Shown here: positions 9,220-18,604 of the stretch, in pieces | Numbering within the stretch: position 1 is the stretch's first letter | Layout of the letters: each line of letters begins with the position of its first letter | Source of the DNA: Streptococcaceae bacterium | GTDB lineage: Bacteria; Bacillota; Bacilli; Lactobacillales; Streptococcaceae | Assembly: GCA_902363395.1 (NCBI GenBank) | Contig: CABIZZ010000001.1 | Coordinates: forward strand, 1,302,001-1,366,000 | Reading direction: 5' to 3' | DNA length: 64,000 nt | Program-made: the position numbers and the translations under genes | The notes under the pieces: model-generated | What the model was told of the DNA's origin: nothing | What the model saw: only the letters and a program-made list of their open reading frames with translations | Database searches by the model: none

Positions 9220-10092
9220 TTAGGAACATTCATTTTTTACAAATTTATCAAAGTGTTCTTGATAATAGGCTACCTGCTCTGGCAGTCCTAGCACATCAAA
9301 AATATGCATAGCCTCTAGCATTTGCTGACTCCCTTCTTCTGTTTGCTCCTTCTGATAGAGGGCAAATCCCTTGAGGTAGTGAAAGACATTGCGCTCGTAG
9401 AGTTTGATGCTCTTGCCGATAATCTTTTCCACATAGGCTTCAAAATAGCTGGCATTTTCGAAAGAACGGTGTTCTAAACAATGCTGGTAACAATTGAGGG
9501 CTAGAATCAAGACCAGTTTTCGATGGCGACCAATTTCCTTGTAGAAATCTTCCCGCTCCATCACTTCCCTACCAAGCCGAGTGACATAGTCCACATCATA
9601 AAAGCTATAGAGATTGCCAAAGAGGATCAACTCATACATGGTCCATTCTTCCGTTTGAAAGAGGTAATCCGCCACCTTATCCAGATCAGGTTGCTTCATG
9701 GTGTAGCTGGCATCTCTCTGGCAAATCAGACCTTGTAGCAGAATCCAGTTCAGCTCAAAATAGAGGGGATTGGTCGAACTTGTAGACTTTTCCAGTTGTT
9801 CTCTTTGAAGCCTTTGAAAACCAGCAATATCATTTGCATAGTAAAGCGGAATAATCTGAGCCATCAAGGCGACATGCTCATGGTGTTGAAAATTCCTAGC
9901 CTTATCCATAAAATTCTCAATCGTCACATGGATATTGTCTAATATTTCAAAGAAGCGCGACGCAGTCAGATCCGACTCCCCCAATTCAAAACGGGATAAT
10001 TGAGAGGTCGAGCAGGCTTCTCCTGCAGCTTCTTTCAATGAATAATTTTTACTGATTCGAAATTCACGAAAAACTTTGCCTAAATCTTCCAT
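9220..10092 (-). CDS. Rgg/MutR-family transcriptional regulator
   Basis: A 290-residue protein with an N-terminal helix-turn-helix of XRE/Rgg type (about residues 6-60: LGKVFREFRISKNYSLKEAA, then TSQLSRFELGESDLTASRFF) and an all-helical C-terminal repeat domain as in the peptide-binding half of Rgg proteins. Rgg proteins respond to short hydrophobic peptides or act alone; I found no obvious peptide gene beside it. It lies between a small protein gene (4 bp upstream) and the two MFS genes (23 bp downstream), so it probably controls this cluster. A 65-bp relic of a second copy of its 5' end lies at 10597-10661. Confidence 0.85.
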   Translation of the reverse strand: MEDLGKVFREFRISKNYSLKEAAGEACSTSQLSRFELGESDLTASRFFEILDNIHVTIENFMDKARNFQHHEHVALMAQIIPLYYANDIAGFQRLQREQLEKSTSSTNPLYFELNWILLQGLICQRDASYTMKQPDLDKVADYLFQTEEWTMYELILFGNLYSFYDVDYVTRLGREVMEREDFYKEIGRHRKLVLILALNCYQHCLEHRSFENASYFEAYVEKIIGKSIKLYERNVFHYLKGFALYQKEQTEEGSQQMLEAMHIFDVLGLPEQVAYYQEHFDKFVKNECS

Positions 10093-10096
10093 TTGA

Positions 10097-10453
10097 TTAC
10101 CACTTAAATTCCTTTAAGTACCTTTCTAACTCTTGCAAGTATCCTTCGTAGAATCCATGTTCTTCTTTAACGGAAACATCTAATTGTCTTAAGTAAGAAA
10201 TCAGCCAATCAACTAATAGATCATACTGATGAAGAGGTAGGCGTTTCATCTGCTCTTCAACAAAAGAAATGGCCTCTGCAAATCGCTGCTCTTCTAGAAC
10301 TTGCTGAAGATAGTGAGCCCCATTGATGAGACTTCCTTCCTCATCCTCATACTGCCCCAAATCTAAATTTTGAATCCGTAGGCGCAAAGTTGTACCAATC
10401 ATGTCGGCTACACCTTTAACCTGCTTCATAAACCAATCATTTTCAGTCGCCAT
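10097..10453 (-). CDS. Small cytosolic protein of unknown function (possibly DUF6483-like)
   Basis: 118 residues from the ATG at 10453, chosen over an ATG 18 bp upstream because it has an AAGGAG site 8 bp away. The protein is acidic and predicted all-helical, with no signal peptide or membrane segment. The start (MATENDWFMKQVKGVADMIG) and helical-repeat character resemble the DUF6483 family, but I cannot confirm this. It stops 4 bp before the Rgg-like gene and so belongs to the same transcript. No function can be given. Confidence 0.7.
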   Translation of the reverse strand: MATENDWFMKQVKGVADMIGTTLRLRIQNLDLGQYEDEEGSLINGAHYLQQVLEEQRFAEAISFVEEQMKRLPLHQYDLLVDWLISYLRQLDVSVKEEHGFYEGYLQELERYLKEFKW

Positions 10454-10486
10454 AATGTTCTCCTTATACAAATTAGAAAACTATAC

Positions 10487-10661
10487 TTACTGTGCTAGTT
10501 CTTCCCAATCTAGCCTGGCTTCTTCTTGGATGGCGGTCAGCTGGTCCAATTGCTACTGGCTCTCCATGAACTCGCCGGTTTCATTAGTGGCCTGATGCTT
10601 CTTTCAACGAATAATTTTTATTGATTCGAAATTCACGAAAAACTTTTCCAAGCTCTTCCAT
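10487..10661 (-). pseudogene. Fused relics: 5' end of an rgg gene joined to the 3' end of an ABC-F gene
   Basis: Read on the minus strand, 10661-10597 encodes MEELGKVFREFRINKNYSLK and a few more residues, almost identical to the start of the Rgg-like protein at 10092. It breaks after about 22 codons at SGH-stop. The next ~105 bp (10594-10487) encode QLDQLTAIQEEARLDWEELAQ-stop, preceded by an in-frame TAG at 10553-10555. This matches the C-terminus of the ABC-F protein that ends at 10662 (DLDQLTVQQEAVMEEWAELSEQ). The relic ATG directly follows the ABC-F stop (TAGATG). It is the scar of an ABC-F/rgg duplication that was later deleted. Confidence 0.8.
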
Positions 10662-12569
10662 CTATTCCACCTGCTCTGACAGTTCTGCCCACTCTTCCAT
10701 GACTGCTTCCTGCTGGACGGTTAGTTGGTCAAGGTCGCTCTGGAGTTGTACCAAGTCTTCTGCATCATTGGTGCTATGCATGGTTTCGGTGATGGCTTGG
10801 ATTTTTTGATCAAGCTCTTCCATCTCTGCTTCCAATTGCTCAATGCGACGGGTGATTTTCCGGAGTTCCTTCTGGTTTTGCTTCTGCAAGTGATAGTCAT
10901 TGCTGGTGACTTCCTCCGTAGAAGAAACAGGCACAGCTTCTGCTTGTGCTGTTGCAAGAGCCTCTAACTCAGCTTTTTTCTCCAGATAATAATCGTAGTC
11001 TCCTAGATAAAGGGTCGAACCTTCTTCCGACAGTTCCAAAACTTGTGTAGCAACCCGATTGATAAAGTAGCGGTCGTGGCTGACAAATAGAAGAGTCCCA
11101 TCAAAATCAATCAAGGCATTTTCCAGCACTTCCTTGCTATCGATATCCAAGTGGTTGGTTGGCTCATCGAGAATCAAGAAATTGTTATTCTCCATGGACA
11201 GCTTGGCCAAGAGCAGACGCGCCCGCTCTCCACCTGACAGCATGCCGACAGTTTTCTTGACATCGTCCCCTGAGAAAAGAAAGGCTCCCAGGCGATTGCG
11301 AATTTCTACTTCTGGTGTCAGTTTAAAGTCATTCCAGAGCTCATCCAAGACACTATTGTGAGGGGTTAGTTTACTTTGGGTCTGGTCATAGTAGCCCACC
11401 TCGACATTGGCCCCAAAACGGGCTTCCCCCTTGATGAAAGGAATCTGCCCGACGATGGACTTGATAAGAGTAGATTTCCCGATCCCATTTGGTCCGACAA
11501 TAGCGACCGCATTCATCTTCCGGATATCCAAATTAATTGGCTCTGACAGGATTTGATCGTCATAGCCGACGGCTGCCTCTTCTACTGTCAGGACGACATT
11601 GCCCGAGATCTTATCGGAATGGAAGGTCATATGGGCAGACTTAGTCCCAGCTTCCGGCTTGTCTAGGCGCTCCATTTTTTCCAACTGCTTACGACGAGAC
11701 TGGGCCCGTTTGGTGGTCGACGCCCGGACCAAATTGCGATTAACAAAGTCTTCGAGAGCAGCTATTTCTTTTTGCTGCTTCTCGTAGTTCTTGGCTTCGG
11801 TCATCAGTTTTTGCTCTTTTTGCTCCACAAAGCTGGAGTAATTACCGACATAGCGATCTAAAGAATGCTTGGTTAGGTCCAAGGTAATGGTAGCAACTTT
11901 ATCGAGGAAATAGCGGTCGTGGCTGACAATAAGAAGGGCCCCACTATAGTTGACCAGATAGTTTTCCAACCAGGCAATCGTCTCAATATCCAAGTGGTTG
12001 GTCGGCTCGTCCAGTACCAAGAGATTTGGTTTTTCCAAGAGCATCTTGGCCAGAGCGAGACGGGTATTTTGCCCTCCAGACAGCTCTTCAATCTTCATCT
12101 GCCACATGGACTCATCGAACTTAAAGCCGTTGAGAATCGCGCGGATGTCAGCTTCATAGGTGAAGCCACCTGCCTGACGGAATTCTTCCGAGAGACGGTC
12201 ATAGTCCTGCATGAGTTTTTCTAGGTCAGCGCCAGTTGTTTCCCCCATTGCAAGCTCCATCTGCCGCAAGCTTTTCTCCGTCTTTCTGAGATCGTCAAAG
12301 ACATGGAGCATTTCATCGTAGATGGTATTGGACGACTCAAAGCGGCTATCTTGGGCCAGATAAGAGAGGGAAAGGTCCCGCTTTTTATTAATTTCCCCAG
12401 AAGTCGGCTCTTCTTCTCCCACCAAGATTTTTAAGAGCGTCGACTTACCGGCTCCATTCTTTCCAACCAGGGCAATTCGGTCCCGTTCATCTACTTGCAG
12501 GCTGATATTATCAAAAAGAACCTCCCCTGCAAAAGAGCGTTCAATTTTATTGGCTTGTAAAATAATCAT
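10662..12569 (-). CDS. ABC-F family ATPase (Uup/YdiF type)
   Basis: 635 residues from the ATG at 12569, giving the usual N-terminus MIILQANKIERSFAGEVLF. It has two ATP-binding domains: Walker A GKNGAGKS (first) and GPNGIGKS (second), signature motifs LSGGQ and LSGGE, and two LDEPTNHLD Walker B motifs. No membrane segments are present. A charged C-terminal coiled coil (about 555-635) is like Uup and YdiF. ABC-F proteins act on ribosomes or, for Uup, in DNA and ribosome-linked roles rather than in transport. The ATG lies 6 bp after a -10 box with no Shine-Dalgarno, so translation may be leaderless. Its stop touches the rgg relic. Confidence 0.9.
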   Translation of the reverse strand: MIILQANKIERSFAGEVLFDNISLQVDERDRIALVGKNGAGKSTLLKILVGEEEPTSGEINKKRDLSLSYLAQDSRFESSNTIYDEMLHVFDDLRKTEKSLRQMELAMGETTGADLEKLMQDYDRLSEEFRQAGGFTYEADIRAILNGFKFDESMWQMKIEELSGGQNTRLALAKMLLEKPNLLVLDEPTNHLDIETIAWLENYLVNYSGALLIVSHDRYFLDKVATITLDLTKHSLDRYVGNYSSFVEQKEQKLMTEAKNYEKQQKEIAALEDFVNRNLVRASTTKRAQSRRKQLEKMERLDKPEAGTKSAHMTFHSDKISGNVVLTVEEAAVGYDDQILSEPINLDIRKMNAVAIVGPNGIGKSTLIKSIVGQIPFIKGEARFGANVEVGYYDQTQSKLTPHNSVLDELWNDFKLTPEVEIRNRLGAFLFSGDDVKKTVGMLSGGERARLLLAKLSMENNNFLILDEPTNHLDIDSKEVLENALIDFDGTLLFVSHDRYFINRVATQVLELSEEGSTLYLGDYDYYLEKKAELEALATAQAEAVPVSSTEEVTSNDYHLQKQNQKELRKITRRIEQLEAEMEELDQKIQAITETMHSTNDAEDLVQLQSDLDQLTVQQEAVMEEWAELSEQVE

Positions 12570-12575
12570 AGTTTC

Positions 12576-12604
12576 ATTGTACCTTACTTTTGACAAATTG
12601 ACAA
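12576..12604 (-). promoter_or_regulatory. Sigma-70 promoter at the ABC-F start codon
   Basis: On the minus strand TTGTCA (12604-12599) and TACAAT (12581-12576) are spaced by 17 bp. The -10 box is followed by only GAAACT before the ATG, so transcription would start on or beside the start codon. Confidence 0.6.
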
Positions 12605-12608
12605 TTGA

Positions 12609-12640
12609 AGAAAAGGCCAAACGCTAGATGCGCTTGACCT
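12609..12640 (-). terminator. Terminator of the matrixin operon
   Basis: AGGCCAAACGC pairs with GCGCTTGACCT across a TAGAT-type loop, with two G-U pairs. On the minus strand it is followed by TTTTCTTC. It closes the two-gene unit at 12652-13745. Confidence 0.6.
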
Positions 12641-12651
12641 GTCCTAACTTT

Positions 12652-13023
12652 TTAAATCTCTGAGATATTGGAAGCTATTTGACTGTACTGATAGGCTAGG
12701 AAAATCCCGATGCCAATCACCAGCAAAAACAAGCCCCATTTGATAACTCCCTTCACTAAGCGAATCACAAGCAGGATTATCATAGAGCCAATCAGCCAAG
12801 TAATGGCCGAATGGGAGAAGAAAGCTTGAACAGCTTCCTTATTGTCCCCGAAAAATTGACGGACTCCCTCAGGAGCATAGTTTTCCCAAGCCTGTTGAAT
12901 GCCTAATTCATTGGAAATTGCTTGACCTTTTTGGGATATCCATAGAAAGATTCCAGAGTTAAACGCGAAGAGTGCCACTTGTTCTGGAAAGGTTCGAATA
13001 AGATACAGTATGCGTTTGATCAT
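12652..13023 (-). CDS. Membrane protein of unknown function
   Basis: A 123-residue protein. The N-terminal half is amphipathic (LIRTFPEQVALFAFNSGIFL). The C-terminal half has two close hydrophobic stretches (about residues 73-88 and 94-111: WLIGSMIILLVIRLV and WGLFLLVIGIGIFLAY). It starts 3 bp after the matrixin stop with a clear AAGGAG ribosome binding site, so the two genes form an operon and the protein may assist, anchor or counteract the secreted protease. I do not recognise the family. Confidence 0.75.
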   Translation of the reverse strand: MIKRILYLIRTFPEQVALFAFNSGIFLWISQKGQAISNELGIQQAWENYAPEGVRQFFGDNKEAVQAFFSHSAITWLIGSMIILLVIRLVKGVIKWGLFLLVIGIGIFLAYQYSQIASNISEI

Positions 13024-13025
13024 TC

Positions 13026-13745
13026 TTACTCCTTGTATAGTTGACGAACAGCCTCAATATCCCTCTCTTGGATGTTATAAAAGGAACCAGCTGCCTGCAT
13101 GACGGACTCTTCCTCAGTATGGTCCAAACCAATCGCATGGCCTAGTTCATGCTCAGCTGTGTTTACAATTCGCTGATGGGAATAATTGTACTGCTTATTA
13201 AGTAGGTAATAGCGATTCAAGCGAACGGTCACCCGTTTGAAACGATTGGTTAAAACATTGGTCTGAGATTCGGCCTCACCCGCTGCAGAAACCGTGCTAT
13301 CATCCATCTCTGTCAAGAGGATATCGGCCTCTTCTTCACTGGTGACGAGTTGGAAAGTGAAGGCTCCTGTCTGATTCCAAGACTCAAGAGCTTCCTCATA
13401 GGCACGGGTAAAGGTCTCATCCATTTCAGGATCTAGATAAACTTTTGCAGTTGCCTGATCCCATCTTGCTCCTGTAGAGGTATGGCCATCTGTTGCTAAG
13501 TCCTCTTGAGCAGATGGACTTCCCTGACCCAGTAGAGGACCATCTCGATGAAAGTAAGCATCTACCTGGGTGACAACCGTTTGGGCTGCGCGACTGACCC
13601 CATCAATTCCGCTACCGGTTTTGCCACTAAAGAATAAAGCAGCAACCAGCAAAGCAAAACTAAGGGCGAGAGTCCAAAACAAGCCCCAAACAAGGCTCCA
13701 AATGGCCCGTATTAGAAAACGAATCATGGCTATAATAGTTCTCAC
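13026..13745 (-). CDS. Exported matrixin-type zinc metalloprotease
   Basis: Contains the full matrixin zinc signature HELGHAIGLDH near the C-terminus, followed by a Met-turn candidate (ESVMQAAG). The N-terminus is a strong membrane or signal segment (FLIRAIWSLVWGLFWTLALS). I place the start at GTG 13745 because AAAGGAGG lies 5 bp upstream; an in-frame ATG at 13808 has its purine-rich site only one base away. This gives about 239 residues, small like other minimal bacterial matrixins. The substrate is unknown, and no propeptide cysteine switch is evident. It is followed after 2 bp by a small membrane protein gene. Confidence 0.85.
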   Translation of the reverse strand: MRTIIAMIRFLIRAIWSLVWGLFWTLALSFALLVAALFFSGKTGSGIDGVSRAAQTVVTQVDAYFHRDGPLLGQGSPSAQEDLATDGHTSTGARWDQATAKVYLDPEMDETFTRAYEEALESWNQTGAFTFQLVTSEEEADILLTEMDDSTVSAAGEAESQTNVLTNRFKRVTVRLNRYYLLNKQYNYSHQRIVNTAEHELGHAIGLDHTEEESVMQAAGSFYNIQERDIEAVRQLYKE

Positions 13746-13844
13746 AAGCGCCTCCTTTCCTTTGGGAAGACCTTTGTTTAGGTCTAGAAGACAATAGTAT
13801 AGCTTCATTTCCTTAAAATAAACTAAAGATTGAAGTCATGAAAA

Positions 13845-13882
13845 GAAAAAGATCCAGTTGACAGCAAAGCCAACTGAATCCT
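13845..13882 (-). terminator. Terminator after endA
   Basis: A long hairpin pairs GATTCAGTTGGC with a GTCAACTGGATC arm across GCAAA. On the minus strand it is followed by TTTTTCTTTT. It ends the murA-epuA-endA unit. Confidence 0.75.
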
Positions 13883-13912
13883 TTTCATCCTGCTTCTTCT
13901 TTTATACGCAAC

Positions 13913-14755
13913 TTAGCGATGCGCTGTTACTTTTCCAGTACGATAATCCAAACTAATCCCACTCTGGACATTTGGAACAAAAACGTTAAACTCTAGACTG
14001 TCATCACTCGATTTTGCTTCAATTTGACTACCAACTGGTACCAAATCTTCATCTGAAGCATAGTAGAGTGTCACCCGATAACGGACCCGTTTATTTTTGT
14101 CTAGGGCCTTGCGAACAAGGGTTTCATAGTAATTTTGTCCCGTCGAAAAACTATCACGCGCTTGATTGGCCCAAGCTGTTTGAACCGCAATATTTTTAGG
14201 ATTCGTCATCGAGGCATCAAACCCATCTAAGTTGCCAATCAAGGCATATCCGAGAAGATGTCCCCTATCAACCGCATGGTCATATTCCCCAGCTAAATTG
14301 GTTACTTGGTGCCAGCCAGCGGGAGCCCAATCTATGTCCGTCTGTTCTCTCTTTTGGTATTGACGAGTCGCCTTGGTCATCAAAGCGTTGGCAACTGTTG
14401 GGATCTCTCGTCCTTTTACAGTCTTTGTCTTGGTATCTGCATAAGGGAGACTAGTAACATCCGCATCCAGATTGGTTTTATTCTGGTTAATGATGAAAGC
14501 GCCTGCTTCATTCCATTGAATGTTCTTTCCTAGTTTAGCTCGAACACTATCTGTCAGAACACTCTCCGCTAGTTCCTTACTCGGTGTTGCTTCTTGACTC
14601 GAAGTAACAACCGTTTGAACCTGAGAGTGACTTGCGACTGGCTGGGGTTGACTAAAATAATAGCCACCGATGGAGATGGCTGCTGCCACCACCAAGCCAA
14701 GTAGAGTTTGTCCCGATTTTTTCATTTTAAGTGGTTTCTTTTGATTACTTGCCAC
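13913..14755 (-). CDS. endA: Membrane-anchored DNA/RNA non-specific endonuclease EndA
   Basis: The DNA-entry nuclease of transformation, which degrades one strand at the cell surface; it is also known to cut neutrophil DNA traps in pneumococcus. The 280 residues contain one N-terminal membrane anchor (about 16-32) and the beta-beta-alpha metal nuclease core: DRGH (in [17 protein letters not shown]), then the Asn/Gln helix [11 protein letters not shown]. The start is GTG at 14755 with GAGGA 7 bp upstream. A later in-frame ATG lacks such a site. It follows epuA and murA as in other streptococci. Confidence 0.95.
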   Translation of the reverse strand: MASNQKKPLKMKKSGQTLLGLVVAAAISIGGYYFSQPQPVASHSQVQTVVTSSQEATPSKELAESVLTDSVRAKLGKNIQWNEAGAFIINQNKTNLDADVTSLPYADTKTKTVKGREIPTVANALMTKATRQYQKREQTDIDWAPAGWHQVTNLAGEYDHAVDRGHLLGYALIGNLDGFDASMTNPKNIAVQTAWANQARDSFSTGQNYYETLVRKALDKNKRVRYRVTLYYASDEDLVPVGSQIEAKSSDDSLEFNVFVPNVQSGISLDYRTGKVTAHR

Positions 14756-14787
14756 ACTGGTTTCCTCTGTTTCTACTGAATGGGAAA

Positions 14788-14815
14788 GAGCCTGGGATCA
14801 CGATCTCAAGCTCCT
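14788..14815 (-). terminator. Hairpin between epuA and endA (weak terminator or attenuator)
   Basis: GAGCTTGAGATC pairs with GATCCCAGGCTC (11 of 12 positions) on the minus strand. Only a short T-run follows, so it probably lowers rather than stops read-through into endA. Confidence 0.45.
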
Positions 14816-14830
14816 CTTTTTGATAAATAG

Positions 14831-15025
14831 TTACTTACCTGAAAATTTCTGAAGGATTTCCTTCCAGGTATCTGGCGAGAGAATGGACCAAGGATCCTTT
14901 CCATTGCCAATGACACCATATCCAATGACCAAGCCAAGAGCGAAGACAATCGCTAAGATAGTAAGAACCAATAGGACGATTCCCAATTGTTTTCCGATTG
15001 CTTTTAATTTAGTTTTCATCATCAT
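14831..15025 (-). CDS. epuA: EpuA-family small membrane protein (RNA polymerase beta-associated annotation)
   Basis: A 64-residue protein with a basic N-terminus, one membrane segment (about residues 15-36) and a short outer tail ([22 protein letters not shown]). Position between murA and endA, size and tail identify EpuA, a family often labelled 'DNA-directed RNA polymerase subunit beta' because some members are fused to or lie near rpo genes. The sequence begins ATGATGATG; the third ATG (15019) is best spaced from AAGGA. It overlaps the end of murA by up to 17 bp, so translation is coupled. Its role is not established. Confidence 0.85.
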   Translation of the reverse strand: MMMKTKLKAIGKQLGIVLLVLTILAIVFALGLVIGYGVIGNGKDPWSILSPDTWKEILQKFSGK

Positions 15026-16292
15026 CTTCCTTCACACGACGTACATCTGCTCCAAGAGCTACCAATTTCTCATGGAATTTAAAATATCCACGGTCGAGGT
15101 GGGTTAACTTGCTCACTTTGGTTTCTCCCTCAGCCACAAGCCCCATTAAAATCAAGGTTGCACTAGCACGCAAGTCTGTCGACATTACTTCAGCCCCTTG
15201 TAAGCTAGCTCCACCTTGGATGCGGGCCGTATCTCTCATAATATCTGAATGTAAGCCCATCCGACGCATCTCTTCCAAATGTTGGAAACGATTTTCAAAT
15301 ACCGTTTCAATCATAGTCGATTCACCAGAAGCCATGGCCATCAAAGCAGTAAATTGAGCCTGCATATCTGTAGGGAAGCCTGGATAAGGTAAAGTTTTTA
15401 CCGTCACTGGTTTCAATTTAGAAACATCTGAGCGAATGCGAATGCCATTCTCTTCTTCCGTTACCTCAACGCCCATTTCTTGCATCTTAGAAAGAAGAGG
15501 GCGGTTGTGTTCCCAAATCGCATCCTCGACTAAAACGTCTCCACCTGTCATGGCTGCACCAACCATGAAGGTTCCTGCCTCAATGCGGTCTTGAACGACA
15601 TTGTGAACCGCTCCATGCAAACGATCCACCCCAACAATTGTCAAGGTTTCTGTCCCAGCTCCACGCACCTTAGCGCCCATCTTATTCAAAAGAGAGGCCA
15701 AATCCACAATCTCAGGTTCGCGGGCTGCATTTTCGATAACCGTAGTTCCATCTGCCAAAGTTGCTGCCATCATGATATTTTGGGTGGCACCTACAGATGG
15801 GAAATCCATATAGATATGCGCTCCATGAAGACGATCTGCTTTTGCTTCAATATAGCCCGCAGTTTGAGTGATCTTCGCCCCCATAGCTTCCAATCCCTTC
15901 AAGTGCAAATCGATTGGACGACTACCAATGGTACATCCACCCGGCATGGAAACTTTGGCATGACCATTCCGAGCCAAGACAGGACCTAATACGACGATCG
16001 AAGCCCGCATCTTGCTGACATATTTGTAAGGCGCTTCTTCTGTTAAAGGCTGAGTTGCATCAACGACTACTGTATTGGTCTCTTCATCAAACGTCACTTG
16101 AGTGTTCAAGCCACGAACGACATTATTCATGGTAAAGACATCAGATAAAACAGGAACATTGGTCAAAGTCGTTGTTCCTTCACTGGCCAAAACAGTTGTT
16201 GCTAAAAGGGGAAGGACAGCATTCTTTGCTCCTTCAATCTTCACAGTTCCAACTAGGCGATTTTGACCACCGTTTACAATAATTTTATCCAT
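15009..16292 (-). CDS. murA: UDP-N-acetylglucosamine 1-carboxyvinyltransferase
   Basis: The first committed enzyme of peptidoglycan synthesis: transfers enolpyruvate from PEP to UDP-GlcNAc. It is 427 residues long, with the N-terminal [16 protein letters not shown], catalytic Cys about 120 in [14 protein letters not shown] (the fosfomycin target), and the C-terminal domain [17 protein letters not shown] (here [10 protein letters not shown]). Streptococci carry two murA genes; linkage to the atp operon and epuA-endA marks this as the murA1-type copy. An extended -10 (TGGTATGAT) lies at 16330-16338. The start overlaps nothing upstream. Confidence 0.96.
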   Translation of the reverse strand: MDKIIVNGGQNRLVGTVKIEGAKNAVLPLLATTVLASEGTTTLTNVPVLSDVFTMNNVVRGLNTQVTFDEETNTVVVDATQPLTEEAPYKYVSKMRASIVVLGPVLARNGHAKVSMPGGCTIGSRPIDLHLKGLEAMGAKITQTAGYIEAKADRLHGAHIYMDFPSVGATQNIMMAATLADGTTVIENAAREPEIVDLASLLNKMGAKVRGAGTETLTIVGVDRLHGAVHNVVQDRIEAGTFMVGAAMTGGDVLVEDAIWEHNRPLLSKMQEMGVEVTEEENGIRIRSDVSKLKPVTVKTLPYPGFPTDMQAQFTALMAMASGESTMIETVFENRFQHLEEMRRMGLHSDIMRDTARIQGGASLQGAEVMSTDLRASATLILMGLVAEGETKVSKLTHLDRGYFKFHEKLVALGADVRRVKEDDDEN

Positions 16293-16329
16293 ACTCGTTA
16301 TTACTCCATTTCATTCAGTCACGACTACT

Positions 16330-16338
16330 ATCATACCA
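16330..16338 (-). promoter_or_regulatory. Extended -10 promoter of murA
   Basis: TGGTATGAT on the minus strand, 38 bp before the murA ATG, matches an extended -10 element. The -35 region is poor. Confidence 0.4.
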
Positions 16339-16358
16339 TAAATTCATCAAAAAAGAAG

Positions 16359-16589
16359 CTAAAAGTTCCCGTTAAACAACTGCCGACTGAATTCATAGAT
16401 ACTGATAAAGAAGCTACTCGTCAAATACCCTAAACTAATACTAATCAATAGAATAAGAAGACGAATTTTCACGGCTGTATCAGCACTTACCTTTAAAAAA
16501 CGCTCCCACTGAACCACCGTTGAAAGAAGGTGGTAGGCAAAAGAAATAAATAATAGGTGACTGCAAAAAGTAAAAATCATTTGAATCAT
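16359..16589 (-). CDS. DUF1146 small membrane protein
   Basis: About 77 residues with two membrane segments (FTFCSHLLFISFAYHLL and RLLILLISISLGYLTSSFF), matching the DUF1146 family that sits between atpC and murA in streptococci. The longer frame to 16640 would run through a promoter, so it is not used. Two starts are possible: ATG 16589, which is only 6 bp after a perfect extended -10 and so leaderless, or ATG 16580, with GAGG about 10 bp upstream. Function unknown. Confidence 0.75.
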   Translation of the reverse strand: MIQMIFTFCSHLLFISFAYHLLSTVVQWERFLKVSADTAVKIRLLILLISISLGYLTSSFFISIYEFSRQLFNGNF

Positions 16590-16595
16590 ACCTCT

Positions 16596-16604
16596 ATTAT
16601 ACCA
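16596..16604 (-). promoter_or_regulatory. Extended -10 promoter of the DUF1146-murA unit
   Basis: TGGTATAAT on the minus strand is a perfect extended -10 element, lying just downstream of the atp terminator. Transcription would start within about 7 bp, at or just after the first ATG. Confidence 0.6.
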
Positions 16605-16640
16605 TAAGAAAAACTTTCCTTTCATATTCTTTAGATGCAA

Positions 16641-16671
16641 AAAAAAGAAGTCGATTTAATCAACTTCTTTC
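16641..16671 (-). terminator. Terminator of the atp operon
   Basis: AAAGAAGT (16644-16651) pairs with ACTTCTTT (16663-16670), with the inner arms extending the stem. On the minus strand it is followed by a run of T. Confidence 0.8.
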
Positions 16672-16676
16672 TATTT

Positions 16677-17096
16677 TTATAATCGATTTCCGACATTAAT
16701 CCGGTTAATAGCTCGTTGAAGGGCAATTTTTGCACGACGCTCCATATCAACAGAATGTTGATCTTTGGCTTCTTCAAGAGCCTTTTCCGCACGCAATTTT
16801 GCACGCTCAGCCCGGCTAATATCAATGTCTCGGGCGCGTTCAGCTGAATCCGCTACAATGGTAATGACATTATCCGCTACTTCGATAATCCCACCATTGA
16901 CTGCAATCCAATCAATATGTTTGTCATCGTCGACACGACGAACCTTGACTTGGTCTACAGCCAAAACCGCAATGGTATTGATATGATGAGGTAAAATCCC
17001 TAATTCACCATCAATTGTCTTGACAGATACAAATGCGGCATGATGATCATAAACCAGTCCATCCGGTGTAACGATTTGGACGTTCATTTGACTCAT
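16677..17096 (-). CDS. atpC: ATP synthase epsilon subunit
   Basis: A 139-residue F1 epsilon subunit with an N-terminal beta sandwich ([36 protein letters not shown]) and a C-terminal helical hairpin ([20 protein letters not shown]) that acts as a brake on ATP hydrolysis in the family. It is the last gene of the operon, 13 bp after atpD, and is followed by a terminator. Confidence 0.96.
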   Translation of the reverse strand: MSQMNVQIVTPDGLVYDHHAAFVSVKTIDGELGILPHHINTIAVLAVDQVKVRRVDDDKHIDWIAVNGGIIEVADNVITIVADSAERARDIDISRAERAKLRAEKALEEAKDQHSVDMERRAKIALQRAINRINVGNRL

Positions 17097-17109
17097 CTTT
17101 CACCTCTTC

Positions 17110-18525
<1,416 letters not shown>

Positions 18526-18542
18526 CTATTCTATTAAGTTTC

Positions 18543-18572
18543 TAAGCTTGTTCATACATATAAGCAAGCTTA
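18543..18572 (-). other. Intercistronic hairpin between atpG and atpD
   Basis: TAAGCTTG (18543-18550) and CAAGCTTA (18565-18572) form a perfect 8-bp stem with a 14-nt loop in the 88-bp atpG-atpD gap. No T-tract follows, so an mRNA stabilising or processing structure is more likely than a terminator. Confidence 0.5.
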
Positions 18573-18604
18573 TTTTTGTATTGTTAAAATGTGCATCGAA
18601 TCAA

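Noticed and set aside
10660..10957. Small frames of 78-80 codons in the ABC-F C-terminal coiled-coil region
   Set aside because: Alternative-frame shadows of the repetitive charged coiled coil.
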